Counted from the stretch's first letter, positions 36,648 through 45,232 are shown. The stretch is DNA of 64,000 bases from Candidatus Gordonibacter avicola (GCA_019113915.1 DXGM01000035.1:62001-126000); one strand, 5' to 3'. Notes: generated by a model from the letters alone, not told the origin. Numbers and translations: made by a program.

Positions 36648-37718
36648 ATGAAACTTGATGAACTGCTGCAGGAGATAGTGGACGCACATGCGTCCGACCT
36701 CTTTATTGTGGCGGGCCTGCCCCTGTCCTACGTGGTGAGCGGGCGCCAAATACGCATGAACTCCGCACCGCTTATGCCCAAGGACACCGAGACGTTTGTG
36801 CAGGCCATTTACGAGGTTTCGGGCCGCAGTTTTCAAAGCTTCTTGGACAACACCAACCACGACGACGACTTCTCGTTCGCCCTCGCGGGCGTTGGCCGGT
36901 TCCGCGCGAACATTTTCCGCCAGCGCGGCTCGTATGGCGCGGTGGTGCGCGTGATTCCCTTCGGCCTGCCCGACCCCTCCGACCTGCATATTCCCGAGGA
37001 AGTGCTGCGCCTGTCGCGGCTGCAGAAAGGGTTGTTGCTAGTCACCGGGCCGGCTGGCGCGGGTAAGTCCACCACGCTTGCCTGCATAGTTGACCGCCTG
37101 AACCACGAGCGTATGGGTCACATTATTACGATGGAGGATCCCGTTGAGTACGTCCACAAGCACGGAACCTGCATCGTTACGCAGCGCGAGGTGCCTACCG
37201 ACATCGCCACGTACGGCGAGGCGCTGCGCTCGGCGCTCCACGAAAGCCCCGACGTCATTCTACTGGGCGAAATGCGCGACTACGAGACCATCGCCACGGC
37301 CGTCACCGCCGCCGAAATGGCGCAGCTGCTGCTCAGCACGCTGCACACCACCGGCGCAGCCAACACGATAAGCCGCATCATCGACGTCTTCCCCGCTGCG
37401 CAGCAGTGCCAGATTCGCCTTCAGCTGTCCATCGCGCTGCAAGCAGTGGTGTCGCAGCAGTTGGTGCCCACTGTGGATGGCGAAGTGCTGCCGGCGTTCG
37501 AAATTATGGTGGCAAACAGCGCCATCCGGACGCTCATTCGCGAAAACAAGACGCATGGGATAGAAAGCGTGCTTGCCCTCGGCAACTCAAGCATGCGCAC
37601 CATGGATCAAAGCCTGTTCAACCTCGTAAAAAGCGGCCGCGTAAAAGCAGAAACCGCCCTCCACTACAGCATCTACCAGGAAGATTTGGAACGCCGTTTT
37701 GAGGAAGAGGGTTTTTAG
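36648..37718 (+). CDS. pilT: PilT-family type IV pilus ATPase, orphan
   Basis: A 356-residue hexameric secretion ATPase of the PilT (retraction) branch. The N-terminal domain (MKLDELLQEIVDAHASDLFI) is followed by Walker A GPAGAGKST (residues 134-142), the Asp box MEDPVEYVHKH, Walker B VILLGEMRDYETIATAVTAA and the His box LLLSTLHTTGAANTISRIID. It lacks the extra N-terminal domain of PilB/GspE extension ATPases. No pilin, PilC or PilM-Q gene is nearby. The ATG follows GAGGAGCGAAAACA. Palindromic element copy 2 begins right after the stop. Confidence 0.92.
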   Translation: MKLDELLQEIVDAHASDLFIVAGLPLSYVVSGRQIRMNSAPLMPKDTETFVQAIYEVSGRSFQSFLDNTNHDDDFSFALAGVGRFRANIFRQRGSYGAVVRVIPFGLPDPSDLHIPEEVLRLSRLQKGLLLVTGPAGAGKSTTLACIVDRLNHERMGHIITMEDPVEYVHKHGTCIVTQREVPTDIATYGEALRSALHESPDVILLGEMRDYETIATAVTAAEMAQLLLSTLHTTGAANTISRIIDVFPAAQQCQIRLQLSIALQAVVSQQLVPTVDGEVLPAFEIMVANSAIRTLIRENKTHGIESVLALGNSSMRTMDQSLFNLVKSGRVKAETALHYSIYQEDLERRFEEEGF

Positions 37719-37753
37719 GCGCTCTCTTTGCGCAGGTTGGTGCAACGAAAGCC

Positions 37754-37918
37754 CAGGTTGGCGTAGTATGCCAGCGAGAAGGCCTGAGGTGTTCGAGATC
37801 GTCCCGTTTCGCGGCCGCGCGTGCTTCGCACGTAAGGGCAAGCGAAAAAGGGGCGAGATCGAATGTCTCAGGCCTTCGCAGCGTCGGCTCGTTTCGTCGT
37901 TCGTCAGAACGACGAAAC
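37754..37918 (+). repeat. Palindromic element copy 2 (pilT / DUF2804)
   Basis: Same build as copy 1: flank CAGGTTGGCGTAG, CCAGCGAGAAG; outer stem GAAGGCCTGAG with CTCAGGCCTTC; central hairpin GCGTGC-TTC-GCACGT; CTTCGCAGCGTCG; second hairpin GTTTCGTCGTTC-GTCA-GAACGACGAAAC ending one base before the stop codon of the leftward DUF2804 gene. A further CAGGTTGG lies 21 bp upstream (37733-37740). It lies between convergent genes. Confidence 0.82.
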
Positions 37919-39016
37919 TTAGTATACGTTGTGGACTACTTCGGCGGAGCCTTGGAGGTTTGCGATGCGGAAGGGGGTGCCGTCGTCGAGGGTGACGGTG
38001 CCGTTGAAGGTGCCGAAGACCTGGTGCTGGTCGGTGCGCACCACAAGGGCGTTGATGCAGTCGGCGCGGTCGATGGCGGGCGTGAACAGGAGGTCGAGGC
38101 GGCCTTCGTCGTCGGTGACGTGCCAGGGCGCCATGAGGTCGTAGCGGTCGGAAACCGAGCGCGCAGACGCGGCACCAGCCTTTTCGGGCACACCAAAGTC
38201 AACGTGATGGAGCTTGTGAGCAGCACCGTCGACGAACACCATGTTCTCAGATGCAGCGGAGGTGTCGCCGAACCCGTACCCCAGGTTCAAACCAAAGCGG
38301 CGCGCGTTGCGGCCCGGTTCGCAACCGCCGCGACCATCCTGCCAGCCTTGCGCCACGCCCCAGTACCAGGTATTATCACGCGTCCATACACCGCGACCCC
38401 AATCGAGCAGCCCGAACGAGGTATCGGGGCTAAACCCATGCACAAGCAGGCCTTTCTTGAAGCTGCCGCGGGCGCGCAGGGCCACAATCTTGCGGTTGTA
38501 ATAGAACGCGAGCCTATCTTCGGCCCACGGCGTGGCAATGACCATGGAATCCACGGGCTCGTCATCCAGTACGGCATCGAACACGAGGTCGTCCGAGCCG
38601 TCGAAGTTCGCGAACCGCGCGCTCAGGCGGCGCGTGCCCCCGGCCACTTCAAAGCGGAAGGAGACACGCGCGTTCTCAAACGTAGACACGCCATCATCGG
38701 ATGAAGCAGGCAACTTGAAACGGCCGAGCGGAAACGGTGTGATGACGCTCGTGGTTTTGTACGCCCCCTGCGCGAAGTCGATCACCGAGGCCGAAATCAT
38801 GCCAAGGTAGCCCAAATCGCCCAGCGTGAGCGCCACCGCATAGTCATTGTCGTTCACCAGGTAGTAGTCCCACTCCTTGATGCGCCAGCGGGGAGCTTTG
38901 ATGCGGCTGCGGTCGTAGGACAGCAGCGGCTCGGTAGCCCAGCCGCGCGCGGCAAGCGAGCCGTCGTCGGCGTGAAGCGGGCCAGCGTCGAGGATGCGCG
39001 TTTCCAAACCCATCAT
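37919..39016 (-). CDS. DUF2804 family protein
   Basis: A 365-residue protein matching the DUF2804 family: ETRILDAGPLHADDGSLAARG at the start, WRIKEWDYYLVNDNDYAVAL, TPFPLGRFKLPASS, and the central SPDTSFGLLDWGRGVWTRDN and WYWGVAQGWQDG blocks with NLGYGFGDTSAASEN. It is predicted to be soluble, beta-rich and lipocalin-like. The molecular function of this family is not known to me. Its ATGATG start overlaps the stop of mscS (ATGA), so the two are translationally coupled. Its stop abuts the hairpin of palindromic element copy 2. Confidence 0.88.
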   Translation of the reverse strand: MMGLETRILDAGPLHADDGSLAARGWATEPLLSYDRSRIKAPRWRIKEWDYYLVNDNDYAVALTLGDLGYLGMISASVIDFAQGAYKTTSVITPFPLGRFKLPASSDDGVSTFENARVSFRFEVAGGTRRLSARFANFDGSDDLVFDAVLDDEPVDSMVIATPWAEDRLAFYYNRKIVALRARGSFKKGLLVHGFSPDTSFGLLDWGRGVWTRDNTWYWGVAQGWQDGRGGCEPGRNARRFGLNLGYGFGDTSAASENMVFVDGAAHKLHHVDFGVPEKAGAASARSVSDRYDLMAPWHVTDDEGRLDLLFTPAIDRADCINALVVRTDQHQVFGTFNGTVTLDDGTPFRIANLQGSAEVVHNVY

Positions 39017-39993
39017 CGTCCCTTTCCTTGGTTAGCGGAAGTGCCGTCGGGCGCGGAAGCAGGCGTGTCGGTGCTGGCGTTTGCGGAGGAATGTGTGCTG
39101 GTGGAGGCCTCGTCGCCCTCGCCGCTCATCTGTGCGCTCGCAGCAACTTCAGCACCTTCCTGGGGCGCATCGGCCCACAGGTCGGCCGCCGGGTGTTCTT
39201 CCGCTTCCACTCGCTCGGCACCGGCTTGGCGTGTGAGGGGCGCCACGGCGCGCACCACCGCATCGGCCGCGCGCGAAGCGGTGCGGCTGTCGGCCACCTT
39301 GAACGAGATGGAACCCTTGAAGCCGTCGCCATCAATTTCCGTGAGCAGAGCGGTGGGATCCTTCGTCAACTTCGCCACGCTATTGGCCGCCTCAAGCGCC
39401 GCGTGCTCGATGGCATGCACCACCTCGTCGAGGCGCGCGCCGTCGGCCGTTACCACAAAGGCCACGCTCACCTGGTTCGTCGGTGGCAGGTGCGTGAGTG
39501 CCGTCTTATTGATGATTGAGTTGGGAATAATTACTTCCTCGCCCTTCGCATTCTTGATGGTGGTGTGTCGCCACGTGACATCCTTCACCACACCGGTGGA
39601 GGTGCCCACCTGAATGTTGTCGCCCGGCTTCACAATGCGCATGAGCGACACCTGCAAGCCGCCTATCAGGTTCGATATGGTGTCCTGGAAGCCCAACGAA
39701 ATGGCGATGCCGCCAATGCCCAGCGCCGTGATGGCCGCGCTCACATCCACGTTGAAGCTGGTGGACAGCATGATACACACGCCCAACACCCATACGGTGC
39801 CGCGCGCGATGTTCACGAAGATGGAGCTGGAGGGCAGATTCTTTTCCTCGTTGAAGTGGAGAAGGTGGCGCAAAAAGCGGGTGACCAGGCGCGCGACAAC
39901 CGCTGTGACCGCCAAAATGATGACCACCGAGAGGGCCGTGTTGATCCAGTCGGCGCGCACGAGGCTGTCGATATGTTGGAGAAGTTGCTCCAT
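39013..39993 (-). CDS. MscS-family mechanosensitive channel
   Basis: A 326-residue small-conductance mechanosensitive channel. Three hydrophobic segments are visible (ALSVVIILAVTAVVARLVTRF; GTVWVLGVCIMLSTSF; then the pore helix ALGIGGIAISLGFQDTISN with the Gly/Ala pattern of MscS TM3). The beta domain follows (VKPGDNIQVGTSTGVVKDVT, RHTTIKNAKGEEVIIPNS). The C-terminal ~60 residues are acidic and Ser/Thr/Ala-rich with no known fold. It opens on membrane tension to release solutes. The gene overlaps the DUF2804 gene by 4 bp. Confidence 0.92.
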   Translation of the reverse strand: MEQLLQHIDSLVRADWINTALSVVIILAVTAVVARLVTRFLRHLLHFNEEKNLPSSSIFVNIARGTVWVLGVCIMLSTSFNVDVSAAITALGIGGIAISLGFQDTISNLIGGLQVSLMRIVKPGDNIQVGTSTGVVKDVTWRHTTIKNAKGEEVIIPNSIINKTALTHLPPTNQVSVAFVVTADGARLDEVVHAIEHAALEAANSVAKLTKDPTALLTEIDGDGFKGSISFKVADSRTASRAADAVVRAVAPLTRQAGAERVEAEEHPAADLWADAPQEGAEVAASAQMSGEGDEASTSTHSSANASTDTPASAPDGTSANQGKGR

Positions 39994-40059
39994 AACGCTA
40001 TCCTACCATGTCAGGTGCGCCGTCGTCTCGCCGCGTGCCGAAATGGCGAACGGCGCGTG

Positions 40060-40605
40060 TCACCACGACGCGGGTTTGCGGGGAAGGTAGTCCTCAGTTT
40101 CCCATAGAACCACGTGCCCTGCGCGCTGCGTGGCGGGAACGTCGATCAACCGTTGGTTGGAGGAGCCGCGCCATTTGAGTTCGAAGGAGTGGCACGCCTG
40201 CACGAAGGGGCCGTCTACGAGGACGTCGGTTTGTTGGAGCAGGTCGCGCGCCGCAGGGTCGGGCACGCCGGCGGCCAGTTGCTCGTAGGTGTAGCCGGAG
40301 TACGTCCACACGTTGAGGCCAAGCACGCGGCACTGGCGTGCGAGTTCAGTGCAAGCAGCGGCCTGCTCGAACGGCTCGCCGCCTGAGATGGTGATGCCCT
40401 GCGCCAGCTTGTTCGCGGCGATCTCAGCCACGAGGTCGTCAATGGCGCGCACCGTCCCGCCCCCACACGGCTGACTGTCGGGGTTATGACATCCGGGGCA
40501 CCCATGCGAACACCCCTGCACAAACACGGCAAAGCGCAGCCCTGGCCCATCAACAATGGAATCCGGAGCCGTACCATAAAGCCGAATGGTGGTGGGGGTG
40601 GTCAC
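40060..40605 (-). CDS. nrdG: Anaerobic ribonucleotide reductase activase
   Basis: A 181-residue radical-SAM enzyme that installs the glycyl radical on NrdD. The [4Fe-4S]/SAM motif is FVQGCSHGCPGCHNP (C-x3-C-x2-C), and GITISGGEPFEQ is the SAM-contacting GGE motif. The start is uncertain: GTG at 40605 was chosen over an in-frame TTG at 40611 that sits against the only ribosome-site-like AGG. It follows nrdD after about 10 bp and is surely co-transcribed with it. Confidence 0.94.
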   Translation of the reverse strand: MTTPTTIRLYGTAPDSIVDGPGLRFAVFVQGCSHGCPGCHNPDSQPCGGGTVRAIDDLVAEIAANKLAQGITISGGEPFEQAAACTELARQCRVLGLNVWTYSGYTYEQLAAGVPDPAARDLLQQTDVLVDGPFVQACHSFELKWRGSSNQRLIDVPATQRAGHVVLWETEDYLPRKPASW

Positions 40606-40615
40606 TTTCAACCTG

Positions 40616-42943
40616 CTACATTTGGTGTTTTACTCTGTCGGCTTCTTCGGCGCGTTTGGCGTCGTTGAAGCGGTCGAGGGTTCCTACGAGGTAACCGGTG
40701 ATGCGGCGGATGCGCTCGAAGGACTGGCCGTGCTCTTCTTCGGTGCGGCCGCACTTGGGGCACACGTCGCCGATGATGCCGTTGTAGCCGCAGACCGGGT
40801 CGCGATCGACCGGGTGGTTCACCGAGCCATAACCGATGCCAGCTTCCTTCATGTGACGGATAACGGCCTCAAACGCCTCCAGGTTGTCGGTGGGATCGCC
40901 GTCCAGCTCAACGTAGGAGATGTGGCCCGCGTTCGTCAACGCATGGTACGGCGCCTCAATCTCAATCTTGTCGAACGCGCTGATGTCGTAATACACCGGC
41001 ACGTGGAAGCCGTTCGTGTAGTAGTCGCGGTCGGTGATGCCCGGCAGTGAGCCGTAGCGCTCGCGGTCCATGCGCACGAAGCGGCCCGAAAGCCCCTCAG
41101 CCGGCGTGGCAATGAGGCCGTAGTTCAGCCCGCGCTCGGCCGAGATGCGGTCGAGGTAGCTGCGCATATGCCCAATAATTTCCAGGCCCAAATTCTGCGA
41201 TGCCTTCGACTGGCCGTGATGCTGGCCAGTCAGCGCCACGAGCGCCTCAGCCAGGCCGATGAAGCCCACCGACAGCGTGCCGTGCTTTAGCACCTCGCGC
41301 TGCTCGTCGCCCGGCGCCAGTTTCTCGGAGTCAATCCACACGCCCTGCCCCATGAGGAACGGTGCGTTGTACACCTTCTTGCGCGCCTGAATTTCGAAGC
41401 GCTCGTCCAGCTGGCCCACCGTGAGTGCCAGCTTCGCGTCCAACAGGTCGAAGAACAAATCGATGTCGCCCTTGGAGCGGATGGCGAGGCGCGGCAGGTT
41501 GATAGACGTGAACGAAAGATTGCCGCGACCAGGCGTGATCTCGCGGTCGGGGTCGAACACGTTGCCCATGACGCGCGTGCGGCAACCCATGTAGGCCACT
41601 TCCGTCTCGGGCGTGCCCTTGTAGTACTGGATGTTGAACGGCGCATCAAGGAAGCTAAAGTTGGGGAACAGACGCTTCGCCGAGCAATGCATAGCCAGCT
41701 TGAACAGGTCGTAGTTCGGATCCTCGGGGTTGTAGTTCACGCCTTCCTTCACGCGGAAAATCTGCACGGGGAAGATGGGTGTTTCGCCGGAGCCCAGGCC
41801 TTCTTCGGTGGCCAGCAGCATGTTCTTCACCACCATGCGGCCTTCGGGGCTGGTGTCCATGCCGTAGTTCACCGAGCTGAACGGCGTTTGCGCGCCGGCG
41901 CGGGAGTGCATGGTGTTCAGGTTGTGCACGAGCGCTTCCATCGACTGGAATGTGGAGCGATCGGTGTCGGCCTGGGCGTTTTTCGCGGCGTAGGCGAGCG
42001 TCTTGGTGGTCGTTGCCTCGTTTACGCCAGCCTCCACGAGCGCGGCGTGCAGGGCGGCCTCAAAGCCTTCGTCCATCGTAAGGCTGGCCCACACACCTGT
42101 CTCTTCTTCAACGCGCGCAAGCGTGTCCTGCGCGAAGGTGCGGGCGTCTTCCACCACGCCATCGGCCAAGAGGTCAAGCGCCTCGGCCAGGTGCTTCTTG
42201 TACAGGCGGCGATACGTCTTGCGCACGCCCTCGGCCAGACCGTAATCGAAGTCGCAGATGGCCTGCCCGCCGTGCTGGTCGTTCTGGTTGGACTGAATGG
42301 CAATGCAGGCAAGCGCCGCGTAGCTGGAGATGTCGTTCGGCTCGCGCAGCACGCCGTGGCCCGTGGAGAACCCGCCCTTGAAGAGTTTGCGCAGCTCAAT
42401 CTGGCAGCACGTGGTGGTAAGCGTGTAGAAATCCATGTCGTGGATGTGGATGTCGCCCTCGCGATGGGCGCGCGCGAACTTCGGGTCGATGACGCACATC
42501 TCGTAGAACTGCTTGGCCGATTCGCTGCCGTACTTGAGCATGGTGCCCATGGCGGTGTCGGCATCGATGTTGGCGTTTTCACGCTTCATGTCCGAGTCGC
42601 TGGCCTTGGAAAACGTGATGTCCTTGAGCGTTTGGATGAGGCGGCTGTTCACGTCGCGGGCGCGGCTGCGCTCGGCGCGATAGAGGATGTAGGACTTCGC
42701 CGTCTGTACGAAGCCAGACTCGATGAGCGTTTCCTCAACGAGATCCTGGACGCCCTCAACCGTGGGCGTGCCTTCGATGGCGCCAGCCTCCAGCTTGTCG
42801 ACCACCTTCTGCGCAATTTCCTCGGCCGCCGCGCGATCCTGCATGGCGCCGCATGCCTGGAAGGCGCGCTCCACCGCCTCGGCAATCTTGCTCTGGTTAA
42901 ATTCCGCCGTGCGGCCGTCGCGTTTGATGATGGTGGTGACCAT
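40616..42943 (-). CDS. nrdD: Anaerobic (class III) ribonucleotide reductase
   Basis: A 775-residue oxygen-sensitive reductase making deoxynucleotides from NTPs. An N-terminal ATP-cone (VTTIIKRDGRTAEFNQSKIA) controls activity allosterically. Catalytic-domain landmarks are IHIHDMDFYTLTTTCCQIEL, the GFSTGHGVLREP segment and DPNYDLFKLAMHCSAKRLFP. Near the C-terminus two cysteine pairs (DPVCGYN, DVCPKCGR) bind zinc, and RRITGYLVGTLDRFNDAKR holds the radical glycine. The ATG at 42943 follows GGAGGGATACG; an in-frame extension upstream overlaps the leader and is rejected. Only the anaerobic class is seen here, in line with a strict anaerobe. Confidence 0.96.
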   Translation of the reverse strand: MVTTIIKRDGRTAEFNQSKIAEAVERAFQACGAMQDRAAAEEIAQKVVDKLEAGAIEGTPTVEGVQDLVEETLIESGFVQTAKSYILYRAERSRARDVNSRLIQTLKDITFSKASDSDMKRENANIDADTAMGTMLKYGSESAKQFYEMCVIDPKFARAHREGDIHIHDMDFYTLTTTCCQIELRKLFKGGFSTGHGVLREPNDISSYAALACIAIQSNQNDQHGGQAICDFDYGLAEGVRKTYRRLYKKHLAEALDLLADGVVEDARTFAQDTLARVEEETGVWASLTMDEGFEAALHAALVEAGVNEATTTKTLAYAAKNAQADTDRSTFQSMEALVHNLNTMHSRAGAQTPFSSVNYGMDTSPEGRMVVKNMLLATEEGLGSGETPIFPVQIFRVKEGVNYNPEDPNYDLFKLAMHCSAKRLFPNFSFLDAPFNIQYYKGTPETEVAYMGCRTRVMGNVFDPDREITPGRGNLSFTSINLPRLAIRSKGDIDLFFDLLDAKLALTVGQLDERFEIQARKKVYNAPFLMGQGVWIDSEKLAPGDEQREVLKHGTLSVGFIGLAEALVALTGQHHGQSKASQNLGLEIIGHMRSYLDRISAERGLNYGLIATPAEGLSGRFVRMDRERYGSLPGITDRDYYTNGFHVPVYYDISAFDKIEIEAPYHALTNAGHISYVELDGDPTDNLEAFEAVIRHMKEAGIGYGSVNHPVDRDPVCGYNGIIGDVCPKCGRTEEEHGQSFERIRRITGYLVGTLDRFNDAKRAEEADRVKHQM

Positions 42944-43065
42944 GCGTCGTATCCCTCCGTGTCGGTTGCGTTGTGTGCGTTGTTCCGTCGTCTGTGTTTT
43001 CGCAGTATGAGCAGTGCGTTTGGGAATGTTATGCCCACGGTTTCCACTGCCTATGAGTGCTTTTT

Positions 43066-43081
43066 CCACAACATGTTGTGG
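43066..43081. promoter_or_regulatory. NrdR-box-like 16-bp palindrome before nrdD
   Basis: CCACAACATGTTGTGG is a perfect palindrome in the nrdD leader. It agrees at 12 of 16 positions with the NrdR consensus ACACwATATATwGTGT. A second, weaker AT-rich half-similar site is centred about 32 bp upstream in nrdD orientation (around 43105), close to the spacing usual for paired NrdR boxes. Confidence 0.5.
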
Positions 43082-43106
43082 TGCAAGCACGTTTTAGCGT
43101 GGACAT

Positions 43107-43135
43107 ATAGTACCGGGAGGATGCCGAGAAAACAA
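43107..43135 (-). promoter_or_regulatory. Promoter of nrdD
   Basis: Minus strand TTGTTT (43135-43130), exactly 17 bp, then TACTAT (43112-43107). Transcription would start near 43100, placing the NrdR-like palindrome in the early transcribed region and leaving a leader of about 157 bases. The remaining stretch to 43337 holds no recognisable gene. Confidence 0.5.
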
Positions 43136-43337
43136 GGGGGATAATTGTTACAAAAAGAGTTCCATTCGTAATCACGCAGGGCAACCACCGAATCTCCACA
43201 GGAGACGGAGGGCGTATGAGGGTGAGCGGCTGGAGCGTGAGCGAGGCCCAGCGGCGGGCAGCGGGCGAAACGCGCAGGGAAGTCACCGAGGGCGGACAGC
43301 AAGCGAAGCGCGCGGGGAGCCGGGGGCGAAGACGGCT

Positions 43338-43610
43338 CTACTCCACCGTACCGTAGACTTGGCCCCAGGCGTGACCGCCGATAGACGAGTTAATTTGGTC
43401 GCACAGCCGCTGGCGAGTGTACGACCCAGGCGGCAACAGACGCACCACTTCCAGAAGATCCTCCGGCAAATCAGCCGCCTCGGCCGCAATGATTACGTCC
43501 AGTCGGCGCACACTTTTCTGCGTGGGGTCCGCGAACAGACCATCCACCACATCCTGCAGCGCGCCGTAGAAGGGGCTGCGCTCAATGTTGGAACCCTTAG
43601 CTGCAGCCAT
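43338..43610 (-). CDS. Conserved-looking small protein, function unknown
   Basis: A 90-residue, probably helical cytosolic protein (MAAAKGSNIERSPFYGALQD, LFADPTQKSVRRLDVIIAAE, EDLLEVVRLLPPGSYTRQRL, QINSSIGGHAWGQVYGTVE). The even mix of charged and hydrophobic residues, good codon use and the ribosome site GGGGAGG make it a real gene. It starts three bases after the stop of the methyltransferase-like gene, so the two form an operon and probably act together. The C-terminal half (SYTRQRLCDQINSSIGGHAW) has the look of a small helix-turn-helix or adaptor. I do not recognise it. Confidence 0.75.
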   Translation of the reverse strand: MAAAKGSNIERSPFYGALQDVVDGLFADPTQKSVRRLDVIIAAEAADLPEDLLEVVRLLPPGSYTRQRLCDQINSSIGGHAWGQVYGTVE

Positions 43611-43613
43611 GCG

Positions 43614-44609
43614 CTACCTCCCCTCGGCAAGAGCCGCGGCAACGCTCTCGCGAGCAGCAGCCAGGCGCTCTTCTAAACTGGGCTCAACCTCGCCCGACAC
43701 CGACGTGCGGTCTTCGTCGCAGCGCCGGGCCACGTCCAGACCATCGACCGTCGCTGCAAGAGCACCCGTGTAAGCAGGCGTCACATCACCCACGGCGCGC
43801 AGGAACTGCGCCCCGGCGCTGCGCAAACGCACAGCGGCACCCACCAGGGTGTCCGGGCAGAAGTAAGGGTTCTCCGGCGTGACATCTCCCTGGCGCGGCG
43901 CGTGTGAAGCCACCCGCAGCTGCACCAGCACAGGCAGCGAGCACGCCTGCACGGCGCGTTCACAGAGCGCCACAGCTTCGTCCTCGGGTGCACCGGTGGT
44001 AAAGCCCGCCACGCATGCGCCAAACTCTTCCATCACTGCCACAGCCTCTTCAAGCGTGGTGCGGCCGTCGGCCAGCAGCCCGTCGGGTTCCACCTGTATG
44101 GACGCGAAGGCGGGGTGGTCACTCATCTGACGCACGCCCATAAGCGCACACTTCAGGTCAACCGCGCTCGTAAAGCCCTCAAGGAAATAGGCGTCGAAGG
44201 TGCCGCCTTCGAACGCGCGAGCCGCGCGAGCATACTGACTGCGATTCTCGTTGAGCGAGGCAGCGCTTGAGCCATCGAGCGGCAGCCCGCAGGGGCCGAT
44301 TTCAGCCAGCACGTGCTGAGGCTTGAGTTCAGCCACTGCATCGAGCGCCGCATGCGCCACCTCAGACGCGCGGTCTTCCATGCCATGATGCGCCAGCCGA
44401 GCCGGCGCAATGCCTTCCGTCGTGGTGACAAGGCACTTCGCCCCGGCGAGCGACTCCAAGCGCAGGGCATCGACCACCGCCTCGGGCTCCACCAGGTTGA
44501 GATATTCCAGGTCACGTCCCACATCCACACCCTGGCGGGCGAGCACGGCAGTGAGCGGGGCGGACAGCACAAGCATGTCCTTGTGAAGGCGCAGCGTGAT
44601 ATCAGGCAT
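43614..44609 (-). CDS. Homocysteine methyltransferase-like protein lacking zinc cysteines
   Basis: A 331-residue TIM-barrel protein resembling the Hcy-binding domain of MetH/BhmT (MPDITLRLHKDMLVLSAPLT, KCLVTTTEGIAPARL, VLAEIGPCGLPLDGSSA, YFLEGFTSAVDLKCAL, EEFGACVAGFTTGAPED, AQFLRAVGDVTPAYTGAL). Cys199 in FGACVAGF fits the first zinc ligand. The usual GGCCGTTP pair is replaced by AVGDVTPAY (about residues 272-280), so two of three zinc cysteines are missing. It is unlikely to be an ordinary zinc-dependent methionine synthase and may use another substrate or be regulatory. Start after AAAGGAACTGTC. An operon with the 90-residue protein downstream. Confidence 0.8.
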   Translation of the reverse strand: MPDITLRLHKDMLVLSAPLTAVLARQGVDVGRDLEYLNLVEPEAVVDALRLESLAGAKCLVTTTEGIAPARLAHHGMEDRASEVAHAALDAVAELKPQHVLAEIGPCGLPLDGSSAASLNENRSQYARAARAFEGGTFDAYFLEGFTSAVDLKCALMGVRQMSDHPAFASIQVEPDGLLADGRTTLEEAVAVMEEFGACVAGFTTGAPEDEAVALCERAVQACSLPVLVQLRVASHAPRQGDVTPENPYFCPDTLVGAAVRLRSAGAQFLRAVGDVTPAYTGALAATVDGLDVARRCDEDRTSVSGEVEPSLEERLAAARESVAAALAEGR

Positions 44610-44868
44610 GACAGTTCCTTTCGTCGAAGCCATGATACCGAAAACGCCGCGCCGCCGCGCCCGGTTCCGCCGAATTCCCGCACGTTTCGACAGAAGGCCC
44701 ATCGGCCGAGCCCCTTCTTCCCTTTTTGTCAAATCTCACGCCGCCGTGAGCGGAGGCGCTGACGGCGCGAGCGGAGAAAAAAGCAGGCGGCTGTGCATTT
44801 CACCGATCATGCACGGCCGCTGCACAAGACGAACACGCTTGCGCCATACGTTTTTCAACGTCGGACCC

Positions 44869-44874
44869 TATAAT
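44869..44874 (+). promoter_or_regulatory. -10 box of small RNA unit A
   Basis: TATAAT seven bases before the likely RNA start. The upstream stretch CATACGTTTTTCAA is nearly repeated before unit B (CATATGTTTTTCAA), at the same distance from its -10 box, arguing for a shared promoter design. Confidence 0.6.
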
Positions 44875-44880
44875 GGGCCC

Positions 44881-45016
44881 TGCAAGCGAAAGGCTCCCCT
44901 CCTTTCAACTTGCACTGCTTGTACCCCTTACAAAGCAGTAGCGATGCCCCGAGCATCGCATCATCCCCTCCTTGTGGCCCGGTGGAGCTCCCCTCTCCCC
45001 CGGGCCGATCTGTTTG
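44881..45016 (+). ncRNA. Structured small RNA unit A, C-rich loops
   Basis: About 135 bases with no open frame fold into four hairpins. P1: TGCAAG-GAAAGG with CCTTTC-CTTGCA, loop CTCCCCT. P2: ACTGCTTGTA with TTACAAAGCAGT, loop containing CCCC. P3: GCGATGC/GCATCGC. A single-stranded CATCATCCCCTCCTTGT follows, then P4 GGCCCGG/CCGGGCC (44976-45006) with loop GAGCTCCCCTCTC and an interrupted T-run (TGTTTGTT). The four C-rich unpaired parts resemble the 16S anti-Shine-Dalgarno CCTCCTTTC. Unit B has the same plan with different, still paired stems. It is similar in spirit to the actinobacterial 6C RNA, but I cannot claim identity. Confidence 0.72.
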
Positions 45017-45067
45017 TTGCGCTGGCCTGCCGGCCACCGGAACTTCTCGACGCTGCGAAGCTTATTG

Positions 45068-45232
45068 GTTCCGGCGGCCTGCCGACCACCGGAACTTCTC
45101 GACGCTGCGAAGCTGTGTAGCGCCCCATCTTGCCGCTTGTGCGCTTACCCTCGCGTACCCAAGGTACGCTCGGCCGCGCGGCGCGACAATCTGGAGCACC
45201 ACACAGCTTCTCGCTGACTTACTACGCCAACC
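45068..45232 (-). repeat. Palindromic element copy 3 (beside RNA unit A)
   Basis: Reverse-oriented copy. Read on the minus strand: GGTTGGCGTAGTAAGTCAGC, GAGAAG; outer stem GAAGCTGTGTGG with CTACACAGCTTC; central hairpin GCGTAC-CTTGG-GTACGC; CTTCGCAGCGTCG; then a GTTCCGG-type hairpin that is partly decayed. A second, degraded half copy (GACGCTGCGAAG plus CACCGGAAC) lies at 45020-45062. A run of CAGGTTG-like short repeats continues to about 45280. Confidence 0.82.

Noticed and set aside
41687..43144. 485-codon open frame opposite nrdD
   Set aside because: Antisense shadow of an unmistakable NrdD; no family features.
43029..43302. Open frames between nrdD and the 90-residue protein gene
   Set aside because: They overlap the nrdD promoter and palindrome, lack ribosome sites and read as random GC-rich translation.
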